Under the pieces are notes generated by a model that was given only the letters and a program-made list of their open reading frames with translations, was not told where the DNA came from and searched no databases. Below, piece after piece: positions 7,727 through 16,212 of a DNA stretch of 64,000 nt. Each line of letters opens with the position of its first letter. Within the stretch, counting starts at the first letter, position 1. The position numbers and the translations under genes are program-made. Source of the DNA: PALSA-1004 sp041483135 (GTDB lineage: Bacteria; Pseudomonadota; Gammaproteobacteria; Burkholderiales; SG8-41); contig JBGPFE010000011.1 of the NCBI GenBank assembly GCA_041483135.1, positions 48,703-112,702 of the forward strand, read 5' to 3'.

Positions 7727-8734
7727 ATGAGTTTAGTCCCAACAGACAAGCTGACCGTGCTGGCGGCCGACGCGCTGCGCGCGAGCGGCGCGTCGGAATC
7801 GATGGCACGCATCGCCGCGAAATATCTGGTCGCCGCTGACGCGCAGGGGCTCGGCACTCACGGCGTTGCGCGCGTTCCAACCTACTGCGGTCATCTCAAG
7901 TCGGGACGCGCGCGTGGCGACGCGGTACCGCGCATCGTCAACGAGAAACCTGCCGCGTGCCTTGTCGACGGCGGCAACGGCCTCGGCTTCGAGCCGTGTG
8001 AATTCGCGATTGCGCAGGCTATGGCGCGCGCGCAAAAGCACGGCGTCGGTTTTGCCGGTGTAACCAACGGCCATCACTGCGGCGCGCTTGGCGTGTTGCT
8101 CGAGCCGGTCGCGGCGTCCGGCATGGCCGGGATCGCATTCAGCAATGCGCCGGCTGCAATCGTGCCTGCCGGCGGCAAGCATCCGGTGTTCGGCACCAAT
8201 CCGGTAGCCGCGATTTTTCCCAGAAGTAACCGGGAACCGTTGGTGATCGACATGTCGCTCACGCAGGTCACGCGCGGCCAGATCATGTTGCTCCAGAAAG
8301 AGGGCAAGCCGATCCCCGAAGGCTGGGGCATGGACAGGGACGGCAACCCGACCACCGACGCGCAGAAGATCATTGTCGGCGGCAGCCTCTACGCGGTTGG
8401 CGGATTGAAAGGCACGATGCTTGCGCTCGCGGTCGAGCTGCTGTGCTGCGCGCTCACCGGCGCCGCGCTGTCGCACGAGATCGGATCGATTCACGTCGCC
8501 GAAGGCGCGCCGGTGCGGATGGGGCAGGCGTTTCTCGTCATCGATCCCGCCGTGCTAGCGGGAAGCGACGTTTATCTGGAACGCATTGAAGCGCTGATAA
8601 CGGCCATGCTCGAAGACGATGGTGTGCGTCTTCCCGGCGACCGCCGGCACGCGATGGCCGCGCGCGCGGCGAAAGACGGCATCGAAATCCCGGTGGACCT
8701 GGAAAAGCAGTTGCGGGAGCTGGCGGGGCGGTAA
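7727..8734 (+). CDS. Ldh family oxidoreductase (malate/L-lactate/ureidoglycolate dehydrogenase type)
   Basis: A 335-residue NAD(P)-dependent dehydrogenase of the Ldh_2 fold, unrelated to classical MDH/LDH. Members oxidise 2-hydroxy acids such as malate, sulfolactate or ureidoglycolate. Diagnostic blocks are AADAQGLGTHGVARVPTY with the conserved His45, the HHCGALG segment near 117-123, GTNPVAAIFPR and the DMSLTQVTRGQI block. ATG 7727 was chosen over an upstream TTG because the upstream codons are repeat sequence. Whether it works with the preceding CoA transferase in a hydroxyacid route is an inference from adjacency. Confidence 0.85.
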   Translation: MSLVPTDKLTVLAADALRASGASESMARIAAKYLVAADAQGLGTHGVARVPTYCGHLKSGRARGDAVPRIVNEKPAACLVDGGNGLGFEPCEFAIAQAMARAQKHGVGFAGVTNGHHCGALGVLLEPVAASGMAGIAFSNAPAAIVPAGGKHPVFGTNPVAAIFPRSNREPLVIDMSLTQVTRGQIMLLQKEGKPIPEGWGMDRDGNPTTDAQKIIVGGSLYAVGGLKGTMLALAVELLCCALTGAALSHEIGSIHVAEGAPVRMGQAFLVIDPAVLAGSDVYLERIEALITAMLEDDGVRLPGDRRHAMAARAAKDGIEIPVDLEKQLRELAGR

Positions 8735-8817
8735 TGTCTCGGTATGATTTCGAGCGTCGCATTGCGGACACGACCGGCCAATCTCGGATCATGGATTTGG
8801 ATCCGAATTCAAGCGCG

Positions 8818-9813
8818 TCATTCGATCATCTGATCGGCGCGCAGCAGCACTGATTGGGGGATCGTGAGGCCGAGGGCTTTGGCGGTTTTCATATTGATCA
8901 CCAACTCGAACTTGGTCGGCTGCTCGATCGGCAGGTCACCCGGCAAAGCGCCATTTAGGATCTTGACCACATGAGTGGCCGCGCGTCTGCATAAATCGGC
9001 GTAACTCGCGCCATAGCTCATCAGCCCGCCGGCATGGACATATTCCGAGACATTGTAGATCGCCGGTATTCGCAGTGTCGCCGCCAATTCAGCGAGGCGC
9101 ACCCTGTTGGTATGGAACATCGGATTTTCGATGACGATAAGCGCGTTCGGACGCTGTGTCCGAATGCTCGCGAACGCGCGCTCGAAATCCTCCGCTCGCG
9201 GAGACTCCTCCTTCACGAGTGCAACGCCGAGAACTTTCGCCGCGCGCTCGGTTTCCGCCAGCTGCTCCGCCACGCCTGCTGCCGATGGGGCCAGAAAATA
9301 CAGGACGGCGATGCGTTTGGTCGTGGGGAAGACCTCCTTGAGTAATTCGATGCGCTTGGCCGACAACTCGGTATGGGTACTGGTCATGCCCGTCATATTC
9401 CCGCCGGGGTGCGCCAAGCTCTGGCCGAACCCCTGGCCAACCGGATCGGGCGCCAGCGCAAATACGATCGGTATCGTAGTACCGGACTTCCTGGCAGCCT
9501 GCGCAGCGACGCCCGATGGCGCGAACAACAGGTCAATCTTCTGCGCGAGTAACTCGGTGACGAGCGCGGGGACCCGGTCCAGTTGCCCCTCGGCCCAGCG
9601 CGGCTCGAGGACGAAGTTCTTTCCGTCGGTGTATCCGAGTTCGCGCAGGCCGCGCACAAATCCATCGAGTTGCCCCTGGGTGGATGTAACGGTGCCATTG
9701 CTGAGGAAACCGATGCGCCAGACCTTGGACTGTTTCTGGGCAAAGGACGCCAGCGGTGCCGCGAGCAGCGCAGCGGCGGCAAGCAAAACCTGTCTACGTG
9801 GAATTTGGCTCAC
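8818..9813 (-). CDS. ABC transporter substrate-binding protein, PF04392 family
   Basis: A 331-residue periplasmic binding protein (ABC_sub_bind). The N terminus MSQIPRRQVLLAAAALLAAP ending in SFAQ is a signal peptide with an Arg pair, and the mature part begins with WRIGFLSNGT. Two Rossmann-like lobes follow: GQLDGFVRGLRELGY with DLLFAPSGVAAQAARK, then GVALVKEESPRAEDFERAF with YVHAGGLMSYG. No permease or ATPase gene adjoins it, which is common for this expanded family in betaproteobacteria. The ligand is unknown. It is transcribed alone on the minus strand, with 186 nt upstream as its regulatory region. Confidence 0.85.
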   Translation of the reverse strand: MSQIPRRQVLLAAAALLAAPLASFAQKQSKVWRIGFLSNGTVTSTQGQLDGFVRGLRELGYTDGKNFVLEPRWAEGQLDRVPALVTELLAQKIDLLFAPSGVAAQAARKSGTTIPIVFALAPDPVGQGFGQSLAHPGGNMTGMTSTHTELSAKRIELLKEVFPTTKRIAVLYFLAPSAAGVAEQLAETERAAKVLGVALVKEESPRAEDFERAFASIRTQRPNALIVIENPMFHTNRVRLAELAATLRIPAIYNVSEYVHAGGLMSYGASYADLCRRAATHVVKILNGALPGDLPIEQPTKFELVINMKTAKALGLTIPQSVLLRADQMIE

Positions 9814-9999
9814 GATTCCCCTTCCGCGGAACGATCAGCCGGTAATGTTACGCATCGAAAGCAAACTGGCAAGTTTCCCTTCAATGACCGGAAAGGGTCG
9901 AACCGAGACAATATCTGGCGCGGCGCTGAGTTGCCTTGAGTTCGAGCTGGGCGTAACGTGTGTCCGCACGGGTAGCGTAGAGGTCATTTGCGAAATCCG

Positions 10000-11061
10000 T
10001 TAAGCTGCGTGAATCGCATCACACACCGCTGACGTCACGATTTCAGTCGTCGCTTCCCCGCCCAGATCTGGTGTGTGGATTTTCCTGGCGGTGACAGTCT
10101 CGACCGCTTTCATCAGCCGCGCGCCGGCTTCTTTCTCTCCAAGGTGTTCGAGCATCATCACCGCGGTCCAAAATGTTGCGACCGGATTGGCGATGCCTTT
10201 GCCGGTAATGTCGAACGCCGAGCCGTGGATGGGCTCGAACATCGACGGGAATTTGCGCTCGGGATTGAGGTTTGCGGTCGGCGCGATGCCGAGGCTGCCG
10301 GAGAGCGCGGCGGCGAGATCCGACAGCACGTCGGCGTGCAGGTTGGTCGCGACCACGACATCGAGGCTGCGCGGTTTCAGCACCATCAGCGTCGTCATCG
10401 CATCGACCAGCACGCGTTGCGTCTGAACGTCCGGGAAATCCTTCGCGACTTCGTAGAAAATCTCGTCCCACATCACCATGCCGTGGCGTTGAGCGTTGGA
10501 TTTCGTGACGAGCGTCAAATGCTTGCGCGGGCGCTTTTGTGCAAGCTCGAACGCGAAGCGGTGGATGCGCGCGACGCCGTTGCGCGTGAACACTGAAGTT
10601 TCGGTCGCGAGTTCCTCGGGCAGGCCCCGGTGCACGCGGCCGCCGCTGCCCGAGTATTCGCCTTCCGAATTCTCGCGGATGATCACCCAGTCGATGCCTT
10701 CGCCGCCTTTGAGCGGGCTCGTGATGCCGGGCAGCACGCGCGCCGGGCGCACGTTCGCATACTGATCGAAGCCCTGGCAGATCGGCAGCCGCAGCCCCCA
10801 CAGCGAAACGTGGTCGGGCACGTCGGGCGCGCCGACCGCGCCGAAGAAAATCGCATCGAACTTCTTGAGCTTGTCGAGCCCGCCCTCGGGGATGTAGTAA
10901 CCGTGCTTCTTGTAGTAATCGCTGCTCCACGGAAAATGCTCGACGTTCAACTTGAAGCCGCGGTCGCGCTCCGCGAGCACTTTAAGGACTTCAAGACCGG
11001 CGGCGATGACTTCCGTGCCGATACCGTCGCCGGGGATGGCGGCAATTTTGTATGAGCGCAT
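10000..11061 (-). CDS. Tartrate dehydrogenase/decarboxylase-type (TtuC/DmlA-like) dehydrogenase
   Basis: A 353-residue member of the isocitrate/isopropylmalate dehydrogenase family, closest in motif content to tartrate dehydrogenase and D-malate dehydrogenase, which act on 2R-hydroxyacids with NAD+ and divalent metal. It has IAAIPGDGIGTEV at the N terminus, RENSEGEYSGSGGR at about 129-142, RHGMVMWDE and the LHADVLSDLAAAL metal-binding Asp segment near 240-255. The C-terminal block PIHGSAFDITGKGIANP is typical. A tandem 8-mer array lies just upstream of its start. TtuC versus DmlA cannot be settled from sequence alone. Confidence 0.82.
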   Translation of the reverse strand: MRSYKIAAIPGDGIGTEVIAAGLEVLKVLAERDRGFKLNVEHFPWSSDYYKKHGYYIPEGGLDKLKKFDAIFFGAVGAPDVPDHVSLWGLRLPICQGFDQYANVRPARVLPGITSPLKGGEGIDWVIIRENSEGEYSGSGGRVHRGLPEELATETSVFTRNGVARIHRFAFELAQKRPRKHLTLVTKSNAQRHGMVMWDEIFYEVAKDFPDVQTQRVLVDAMTTLMVLKPRSLDVVVATNLHADVLSDLAAALSGSLGIAPTANLNPERKFPSMFEPIHGSAFDITGKGIANPVATFWTAVMMLEHLGEKEAGARLMKAVETVTARKIHTPDLGGEATTEIVTSAVCDAIHAA

Positions 11062-11072
11062 GTGCTGACGCG

Positions 11073-11112
11073 GTGAAGGAGTGAAGGAGTGAAGGAGTGA
11101 AGGAGTGAAGGG
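11073..11112. repeat. Tandem array (GTGAAGGA)x5
   Basis: Five consecutive copies of the 8-mer GTGAAGGA (last copy GTGAAGGG) sit 11 nt upstream of the minus-strand dehydrogenase start, between two divergent genes. The same 8-nt word family forms the arms at 39164-39288. No facing arm is seen here. Confidence 0.9.
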
Positions 11113-11158
11113 TAACGGCTCACCGCGCGTTTGTCATCCTCGGCGGCCGCGCCAGCGT

Positions 11159-11168
11159 GTAAAATCCG
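11159..11168 (+). promoter_or_regulatory. Putative -10 region of the tsaB operon (GTAAAATCCG)
   Basis: TAAAAT at 11160-11165 lies about 28 nt upstream of the tsaB start. The identical decamer GTAAAATCCG occurs 45 nt upstream of etfB (37434-37443). No convincing -35 box was found for either, so this is a weak call based on the -10 match and position. Confidence 0.35.
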
Positions 11169-11192
11169 ATTTTGCCATCCCGCGTCTGTCCA

Positions 11193-11897
11193 TTGAAAAT
11201 TCTCGCACTCGAAACCTCGACCGAATTGTGTTCCGCTGCGCTGTGGCGGGACGGCAAGGTCGACGCGCGTGAAGCGGACGCGGGCCAGCGCCACTCCGAA
11301 CTGCTGCTGCCGATGATCGACGCGCTGCTCATGCAACACAATCTTGCCGTGCGCGATCTCGATTGCATTGCGTTCGGCGCGGGGCCGGGATCGTTCACCG
11401 GGCTGAGGATCGCGTGCGGCGTCGCGCAGGGCATCGCGTTCGGTGCGGAACTGCCGGTAGTCGGCGTCGGCACATTGCTTGCGCTCGCGGCAGCGTCGCG
11501 TGCCGAGCGCGTCGTATGCTGCCTCGATGCGCGCATGGGCGAGGTTTATCACGCCGCATACGAAAAGCGCGGCGACGGCTGGCATGCCGTGCACGAGCCC
11601 AGCCTGTGCAAGCCGGATGCGGCGCCGGATTTGCCCGCGGGCAAGTGGACCGCCTGTGGCAGCGGGTTTGCCGCGTATCGCGCCGCGCTCGAGAGCCGCT
11701 ACGCCGGCAGGCTCGAGCGCGTGATCGAAGGTCTCGCGCCGCACGCGAAGGAAATCGCGGTGCTGGCGGCGGCCGAATTCGAGCGCGGCAACGCGGTAGC
11801 CGCCGAGCATGCGGCACCGCTTTACGTGCGCAACAAAGTCGCACTGCCGATTAACGAGCGCAGCAAGATCACGCTGCGGACAGGCGACGAACGATGA
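11193..11897 (+). CDS. tsaB: tRNA N6-threonylcarbamoyladenosine biosynthesis protein TsaB
   Basis: A 234-residue TsaB, the inactive-kinase-like partner of TsaD needed for t6A modification of ANN-decoding tRNAs in the cytoplasm. Hallmarks are the N-terminal KILALETSTELCSAAL strand and GAGPGSFTGLRIACGVAQG. The best start is TTG at 11193, which places KILALETST at the N terminus as in other TsaB proteins; no ATG or GTG fits. The C terminus overlaps rimI by 4 nt (ATGA), the conserved tsaB-rimI pairing of proteobacteria. Confidence 0.92.
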   Translation: MKILALETSTELCSAALWRDGKVDAREADAGQRHSELLLPMIDALLMQHNLAVRDLDCIAFGAGPGSFTGLRIACGVAQGIAFGAELPVVGVGTLLALAAASRAERVVCCLDARMGEVYHAAYEKRGDGWHAVHEPSLCKPDAAPDLPAGKWTACGSGFAAYRAALESRYAGRLERVIEGLAPHAKEIAVLAAAEFERGNAVAAEHAAPLYVRNKVALPINERSKITLRTGDER

Positions 11898-12358
11898 GCG
11901 CGCTCCTCGACAATCTGCCGCTATACCGCCGCATGACGGCCGACGATCTCGACACCGTGGTCGCGATCGAGAATGAAATTTATCCGCATCCATGGACGCG
12001 CGGTAATTTCAGCGACTCGCTCATCGCCGGCTACCACTGCTGGATCATGGAGCTCGGCGGGGAAATTGTCGGCTACAGTGTGGTCATGATCGCGGCCGGC
12101 GAGGCGCACTTGCTCAACATGAGCATTGCCGCGGAATGGCAGCGCCGCGGGCTCGGGCGCGAGCTGCTCAAATTCCTGCTCAAGCTCGCGCGCGATTTTC
12201 ACGCGCACAAGATTTACCTCGAGGTGCGGCCGTCGAACATCGCCGGACGCAGGCTGTATGCGAGCGCGGGTTTCAGCGAGATCGCGACGCGGCGCGGTTA
12301 TTATCCGGCGACGCGCGGGCGCGAAGACGCCGTGATCATGGAACTCGAATTGATATGA
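11894..12358 (+). CDS. rimI: Ribosomal protein S18 alanine N-acetyltransferase RimI
   Basis: A 154-residue GNAT acetyltransferase matching RimI, which acetylates the N-terminal alanine of ribosomal protein S18. It shows the acetyl-CoA pyrophosphate loop QRRGLGRELL (83-92), the ENEIYPHPWTRGNFSDSL substrate-region block and the C-terminal LYASAGFSEIATRRGYYP segment characteristic of RimI. It overlaps tsaB upstream and the uracil-DNA glycosylase downstream by 4 nt each, so the three are probably co-translated. Confidence 0.92.
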   Translation: MSALLDNLPLYRRMTADDLDTVVAIENEIYPHPWTRGNFSDSLIAGYHCWIMELGGEIVGYSVVMIAAGEAHLLNMSIAAEWQRRGLGRELLKFLLKLARDFHAHKIYLEVRPSNIAGRRLYASAGFSEIATRRGYYPATRGREDAVIMELELI

Positions 12359-13152
12359 CTTCGCGCCGCGATGAAATCCTGAAAGAGCTGGGCCTGTGGC
12401 CGGTGTGGCGACTGCGCACGGCGGCGGTGACACCGGCCGAACCGGCAGCGCCGCCGCAGCCTGTTGCGCGGGTGGCGGAAAGCGCGCCGGCGCCGGTTAA
12501 ACCGAGAGTCGTTCGCGCAGCGGCGCAAGCCGCCCCGGCGCTGCCGCTCGATGCGCGTTCCGCCGAAATCGCGCAGATGGATTGGCCTCAGCTCAAAGCG
12601 AGCGTCGCCGGCTGCACCGCCTGCGCGCTGCACAAGGAGCGCAACAAAACCGTGTTCGGCGTCGGCGACGAACGCGCCGAGTGGCTCTTCATCGGCGAAG
12701 GGCCGGGCGCGGACGAAGACGCGAAAGGCGAGCCGTTCGTCGGCCAGGCCGGGAAACTTCTCGACAACATGCTCGCCGCGATCAAATTGAAGCGCGGTGA
12801 GAATGTCTATATCGCGAATTGCGTGAAATGCCGGCCTCCCAACAACCGTAATCCCGAGGCGCTCGAAATCGCGCAATGCGAGCCGTATCTGCACCGCCAG
12901 ATCGCGCTGATCGGGCCTAAGCTGATCGTCGCGCTCGGCAAGGTCGCGGCGGTCAACCTGCTGCGGCGCGAGGCAACGATCGCGAGCCTGCGCGGCAAAG
13001 TGCTCGAATACCAGGGCATACCGCTGATCATTACCTACCACCCGGCGTACCTGCTGCGCAGCCTGCCCGACAAGGCCAAGGCGTGGGAGGATCTGTGCTT
13101 TGCGGCCGAGACCATGAAGGGCTTGCAAACCGGGGAACCGGCCCCCATTTGA
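12355..13152 (+). CDS. Uracil-DNA glycosylase, family 4 (Fe-S)
   Basis: A 265-residue type-4 uracil-DNA glycosylase, which excises uracil from DNA at the start of base-excision repair. The catalytic domain covers about residues 75-255. It includes the GEGPGADEDAKGEPFVGQAG uracil-binding region (114-133) and the HPAYLLR motif (229-235). Four cysteines fit the [4Fe-4S] pattern: Cys87, Cys90, Cys159 (in VKCRPPNNRNP) and Cys175. The first 70 residues are a Pro/Ala-rich tail also seen in betaproteobacterial homologues. It overlaps rimI by 4 nt, a recurrent tsaB-rimI-udg neighbourhood. Confidence 0.9.
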   Translation: MTSRRDEILKELGLWPVWRLRTAAVTPAEPAAPPQPVARVAESAPAPVKPRVVRAAAQAAPALPLDARSAEIAQMDWPQLKASVAGCTACALHKERNKTVFGVGDERAEWLFIGEGPGADEDAKGEPFVGQAGKLLDNMLAAIKLKRGENVYIANCVKCRPPNNRNPEALEIAQCEPYLHRQIALIGPKLIVALGKVAAVNLLRREATIASLRGKVLEYQGIPLIITYHPAYLLRSLPDKAKAWEDLCFAAETMKGLQTGEPAPI

Positions 13153-13181
13153 GCAACGAGGTCTATCCTGAGGAGAGGCTC

Positions 13182-13856
13182 ATGAAACGAATTTTCTTGG
13201 TATTGACGTTATTGGCTGCAACGCTGGGCTTGAGCGGCTGCGGCTACAACACGATGCAGGCCGGCGACCAGCAGATCAAGGCGGCCTGGGCCGAGGTGGT
13301 CAACCAGTACCAGCGGCGCGCCGACCTCATTCCCAACCTCGTCGAGACCGTGAAGGGCTTCGCCGGCCAGGAGCAGGCGGTGCTGCTCGGCGTCACCAAC
13401 GCGCGCGCCAAGGTAGGCTCGATCCAGGCGACCCCCGAGCTCGTCAACGATCCCGCGGCGTTCCAGAAATTCACGGCGGCGCAGGGCGAGCTCACTTCCG
13501 CGCTCTCGCGCCTGATGGTGATCGTGGAAAGATATCCCGAGCTCAAGTCCGACCGCAATTTCCGCGACCTGCAGGCGCAGCTCGAAGGCACGGAAAACCG
13601 CATCACGGTGGCGCGCAACCGTTACATCAAGTCAGTGCAGGAGTACAACACGACGGTCGTGCAGTTTCCGACCAATCTCACAGCGATGATCTTCGGCTTC
13701 AAGGAGAAGCCGCAGTTCACCGTCGAGAACGAGAAGGCGATCGCCACGCCGCCGAAAGTCGATTTCGGCAAACCCGCCGCGCCGGCGCAGGAACCGGCGA
13801 AGTCCGCCATTCCGCCGAGCCCGCCGAGCGAGTATTCGGTGCCGGCGACTAAATAA
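13182..13856 (+). CDS. lemA: LemA family lipoprotein
   Basis: A 224-residue LemA protein. The N terminus ends in lipobox LSGC with Cys20, so it should be lipidated at the membrane with the helical LemA domain outside the cytoplasm. Conserved LemA blocks are WAEVVNQYQRRADLIPNLVETVKG (within 35-60), VERYPELKSDRNF and ENRITVARNRYI, followed by FGFKEKPQF. A Pro/Ala-rich tail closes the protein. It has a good GAGGAGA site 6 nt before the ATG. TPM-domain genes follow within 6 nt, the usual lemA partner arrangement; function remains poorly defined. Confidence 0.9.
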   Translation: MKRIFLVLTLLAATLGLSGCGYNTMQAGDQQIKAAWAEVVNQYQRRADLIPNLVETVKGFAGQEQAVLLGVTNARAKVGSIQATPELVNDPAAFQKFTAAQGELTSALSRLMVIVERYPELKSDRNFRDLQAQLEGTENRITVARNRYIKSVQEYNTTVVQFPTNLTAMIFGFKEKPQFTVENEKAIATPPKVDFGKPAAPAQEPAKSAIPPSPPSEYSVPATK

Positions 13857-13862
13857 GCCGCC

Positions 13863-14411
13863 ATGCATGCAAGGACGCTGCCGCGGGCGCTGCTCGCCGC
13901 CGCGTTGTTGCTTGCGCCGCAGTTGACCGCGGCGCAAATGCCAGTGCCGCCGCTGAAGAGTCGGATCACCGATGTTACGGGGGCACTTTCATCCGGGCAG
14001 ATTCAGACGCTTGAGCAGACACTCGCCGCGTTCGAAGCGCGCAAAGGGGTGCAGGTCGCGGTGCTGATCGTGCCGACGACGCAGCCCGAGACTGTCGAGC
14101 ACTACGCAGCGCGCGTGTTCGATGAGTGGAAGTTGGGGCACGAAGGCGTCGGTGATGGCGTATTGCTGGCAATAGCCAAGAACGATCGCAGATTGAGAAT
14201 TGAGATAAGTTACGGACTTGAGAGCGTGCTGGACAATCCGACGCTCCAACGCATTATCGACGAAGAGATCGTGCCTCGCTTCAAGCAGGGCGATTTCTAT
14301 GAAGGCGTCAGCGCGGGCGTCGAGCACATTATGGAGGTCATCGACCATGGCTTCATCAAACCCGGCGAGCGGGCGCAGCGAATAACTTCTTTACCGCCTA
14401 CGGCCAGATGA
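13863..14411 (+). CDS. TPM-domain protein, short paralogue without membrane tail
   Basis: A 182-residue TPM domain protein (PF04536, YgcG/TLP18.3/Psb32 type). A signal peptide (about 1-24) is followed by the TPM fold: VPPLKSRITDVTGALSS, VAVLIVPTTQPE, VFDEWKLGHEGVGDGVLL, EISYGLESVLDN and a C-terminal helical segment. It is clearly homologous along its whole length to the next gene but lacks that protein's transmembrane and glycine-rich tail. It lies 6 nt after lemA and overlaps the next gene by 4 nt. It is probably periplasmic; TPM domains have been linked to phosphatase activity and complex repair in plants, not shown here. Confidence 0.85.
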   Translation: MHARTLPRALLAAALLLAPQLTAAQMPVPPLKSRITDVTGALSSGQIQTLEQTLAAFEARKGVQVAVLIVPTTQPETVEHYAARVFDEWKLGHEGVGDGVLLAIAKNDRRLRIEISYGLESVLDNPTLQRIIDEEIVPRFKQGDFYEGVSAGVEHIMEVIDHGFIKPGERAQRITSLPPTAR

Positions 14412-15259
14412 AGAACGACTTATTACCCCGTGGCTGGCTGCCGGTTTTGCTGGCGGCTTGCGCGCTGCTCGCGGCGGGCTTCGCATTCGCCGATGTCGCG
14501 GTGCCGCCGCTCAAAGCGCGCGTCACCGATCTTACGGCGACGCTTTCATCGCAGCAGCAGGCAACGCTGGAAGAAACGCTGCGCGCATTCGAAGCGCGCA
14601 AGGGCAGCCAGGTCGCGGTCTTGATCGTGCCGACGACGAAACCCGAGGAGATCGAACAGTATTCGATCCGTGTTTTCGATCAGTGGAAGCTCGGCCGCAA
14701 GGGCATTGACGACGGCGTGCTGCTGCTCGTCGCAACGAACGACCACCGGCTGAGGATCGAGGTCGGTTACGGTCTCGAAGGCGTGCTCAACGACGCGACC
14801 GCCAAGCGCATCGTCGAGGAAGACATCACGCCGCATTTCAAGCAGGCCGATTTCTACGGCGGCGTCAGTGCAGGTGTCGCGCGCATCATCAAGGTCGTCG
14901 ACGGCGAGCCGCTGCCGCCGCCGAAGGGCCGTCCGAAGTCGGGCGGCGGGATCGATATCAATTCGCTGCTCTTCATCGGATTCATCCTGGTGTTTGTCGT
15001 CGGCAGCGTATTACGCGCGATTTTTGGCAGATTTCTCGGCGCCGGCATGGTTGGCGGGATCGCAGGCGTTATCGCGTGGACGATTGGCGGTGCGCTGTTG
15101 ATCGGCGTTGTCGTTGCGATCATTGCGTTCATTTTTTCGCTGTTGGGCGGCACGCGCGGCTGGGGCGGTGGCGGTTTCGGCAGTGGTGGATTCAGCGGCG
15201 GCGGGTTCAGCGGGGGCGGCGGATTCGGCGGCGGTGGCGGCGCCTCGGGGAGCTGGTGA
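14408..15259 (+). CDS. TPM-domain membrane protein with Gly-rich tail (YgcG-like)
   Basis: A 283-residue protein with signal peptide (1-29), periplasmic TPM domain (about 32-165, with VPPLKARVTDLTATLSS and DDGVLLLVATNDHRLRIEVG), two or three transmembrane helices (about 186-205 and 211-248) and a C-terminal tail from about 250 of repeated GGGF/SGGG units ending GASGSW. This is the standard architecture of the YgcG-type partner of LemA. It is a tandem duplicate of the preceding gene. The start overlaps that gene's stop (ATGA). Confidence 0.88.
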   Translation: MKNDLLPRGWLPVLLAACALLAAGFAFADVAVPPLKARVTDLTATLSSQQQATLEETLRAFEARKGSQVAVLIVPTTKPEEIEQYSIRVFDQWKLGRKGIDDGVLLLVATNDHRLRIEVGYGLEGVLNDATAKRIVEEDITPHFKQADFYGGVSAGVARIIKVVDGEPLPPPKGRPKSGGGIDINSLLFIGFILVFVVGSVLRAIFGRFLGAGMVGGIAGVIAWTIGGALLIGVVVAIIAFIFSLLGGTRGWGGGGFGSGGFSGGGFSGGGGFGGGGGASGSW

Positions 15260-15260
15260 T

Positions 15261-15758
15261 ATGAAACTCAAACGCGTTCTCAAACACCTGTTCGCGCCGC
15301 ACTGGATCAGCCATCGCGCATTTCCGCGGCGCTCATTGGCTGCGATCGAGAACGCAATCCACGCGTCAGAGAAATTGCACGCCGGGGAACTGCGGTTCGT
15401 CGTCGAAGCGAGCCTGCATCCGTTGCCGCTCATGCGCGGGCTGTCGGCGCGTCATCGCGCGCACGAAGTGTTTTCGGGACTGCGCGTATGGGACACCGAG
15501 CATAACAGCGGCGTGCTGATCTACGTGCAGCTCGTCGACCATTCGATCGAGATCGTCGCCGACCGCGGCATCAGCGCCATAGTGCCGCAGCACGACTGGG
15601 AAGCGATCTGCCGCCGCATGGAAGCGGCATTCAAGCAAAGACGTTTCGAGGAAGGTGCGCTGAAAGCGATCGTGGAAATCACCGCGCTGCTGGCGAGGCA
15701 CTTCCCGCCGCGCGCCGGCAAGCGCGACGAGCTGCCGGACAGGCCTGTCGTCCTGTAG
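15261..15758 (+). CDS. TPM-domain protein, third in series (cytoplasmic type)
   Basis: A 165-residue protein with a divergent TPM domain and no signal peptide. The segment HASEKLHAGELRFVVEASL, the SGVLIYVQLVDHSIEIVADRG core and the C-terminal AFKQRRFEEGALKAIVEI helix match the PF04536 variant usually encoded directly after the Gly-rich TPM protein. The start lies 1 nt after the preceding stop. The order lemA, TPM membrane protein, TPM soluble protein is common in proteobacteria; the extra short paralogue is the oddity here. Confidence 0.82.
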   Translation: MKLKRVLKHLFAPHWISHRAFPRRSLAAIENAIHASEKLHAGELRFVVEASLHPLPLMRGLSARHRAHEVFSGLRVWDTEHNSGVLIYVQLVDHSIEIVADRGISAIVPQHDWEAICRRMEAAFKQRRFEEGALKAIVEITALLARHFPPRAGKRDELPDRPVVL

Positions 15759-15760
15759 CG

Positions 15761-15780
15761 GTCAGCCGTCAGCGGTCAGC
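15761..15780. repeat. TCAGC-word repeat
   Basis: Three TCAGC words in GTCAGCCGTCAGCGGTCAGC directly after the TPM stop codon. The same word family forms the element at 1148-1236. A partial opposing word (AGCTGAATGC, 15811-15820) lies about 30 nt downstream. Confidence 0.6.
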
Positions 15781-15820
15781 TTTTCAACTGCGGTTTAGCT
15801 GCCTCGGTCCAAGCTGAATG

Positions 15821-16150
15821 CTACCCTATCCACGCGTGCTCAAGCACGTCGAGCCGCAGGTCTTGTGCGAAACGCTCACCGCAACCTTCAATCGTGAGCG
15901 TTACGACACGGACGCCCGGTGTGGCAAACGCGAGTTCATGCGCGAACGTGCCGGGCAGCGCGATGCGCGCTTCGGCCAATAGCTTGCCTGATTGGTCGCT
16001 CAGCGTGCACTTCGCCTCGCCGGCACCGGCGAGCAACGCCTGGATGCGGAACGGCTCGTTCGCGCAGCGGCGATAGACCGCCGGATCGCGCAGCGCGTTG
16101 TATTGCAGGTTGTTGAGCTTGATCTGCCTGACCAGATTCCGCGTGTCCAT
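15821..16150 (-). CDS. Conserved small protein, unknown function
   Basis: A 109-residue protein not recognised as a named family. It starts MDTRNLVRQIKLNNLQYNALRDPAV, has no signal peptide or membrane segment, and the second half (KCTLSDQSGKLLAEARIALPG, then GVRVVTLTIEGCGE) has the alternating pattern of a beta-sandwich. The start has an AAGGG site a few nt upstream. It converges on the TPM operon and is divergent from the next gene. Real-gene status rests on codon usage, start signals and position; no function is proposed. Confidence 0.6.
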   Translation of the reverse strand: MDTRNLVRQIKLNNLQYNALRDPAVYRRCANEPFRIQALLAGAGEAKCTLSDQSGKLLAEARIALPGTFAHELAFATPGVRVVTLTIEGCGERFAQDLRLDVLEHAWIG

Positions 16151-16212
16151 TCCCTTATCCCGGCGCTTCTCTTAGAATGCTCATATTAGCAGTTCCTAAT
16201 GTCCGGAGTGGA

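Noticed and set aside
11073..11112. Possible CRISPR array
   Set aside because: The 8-bp units are contiguous, with no spacers and no cas genes nearby.
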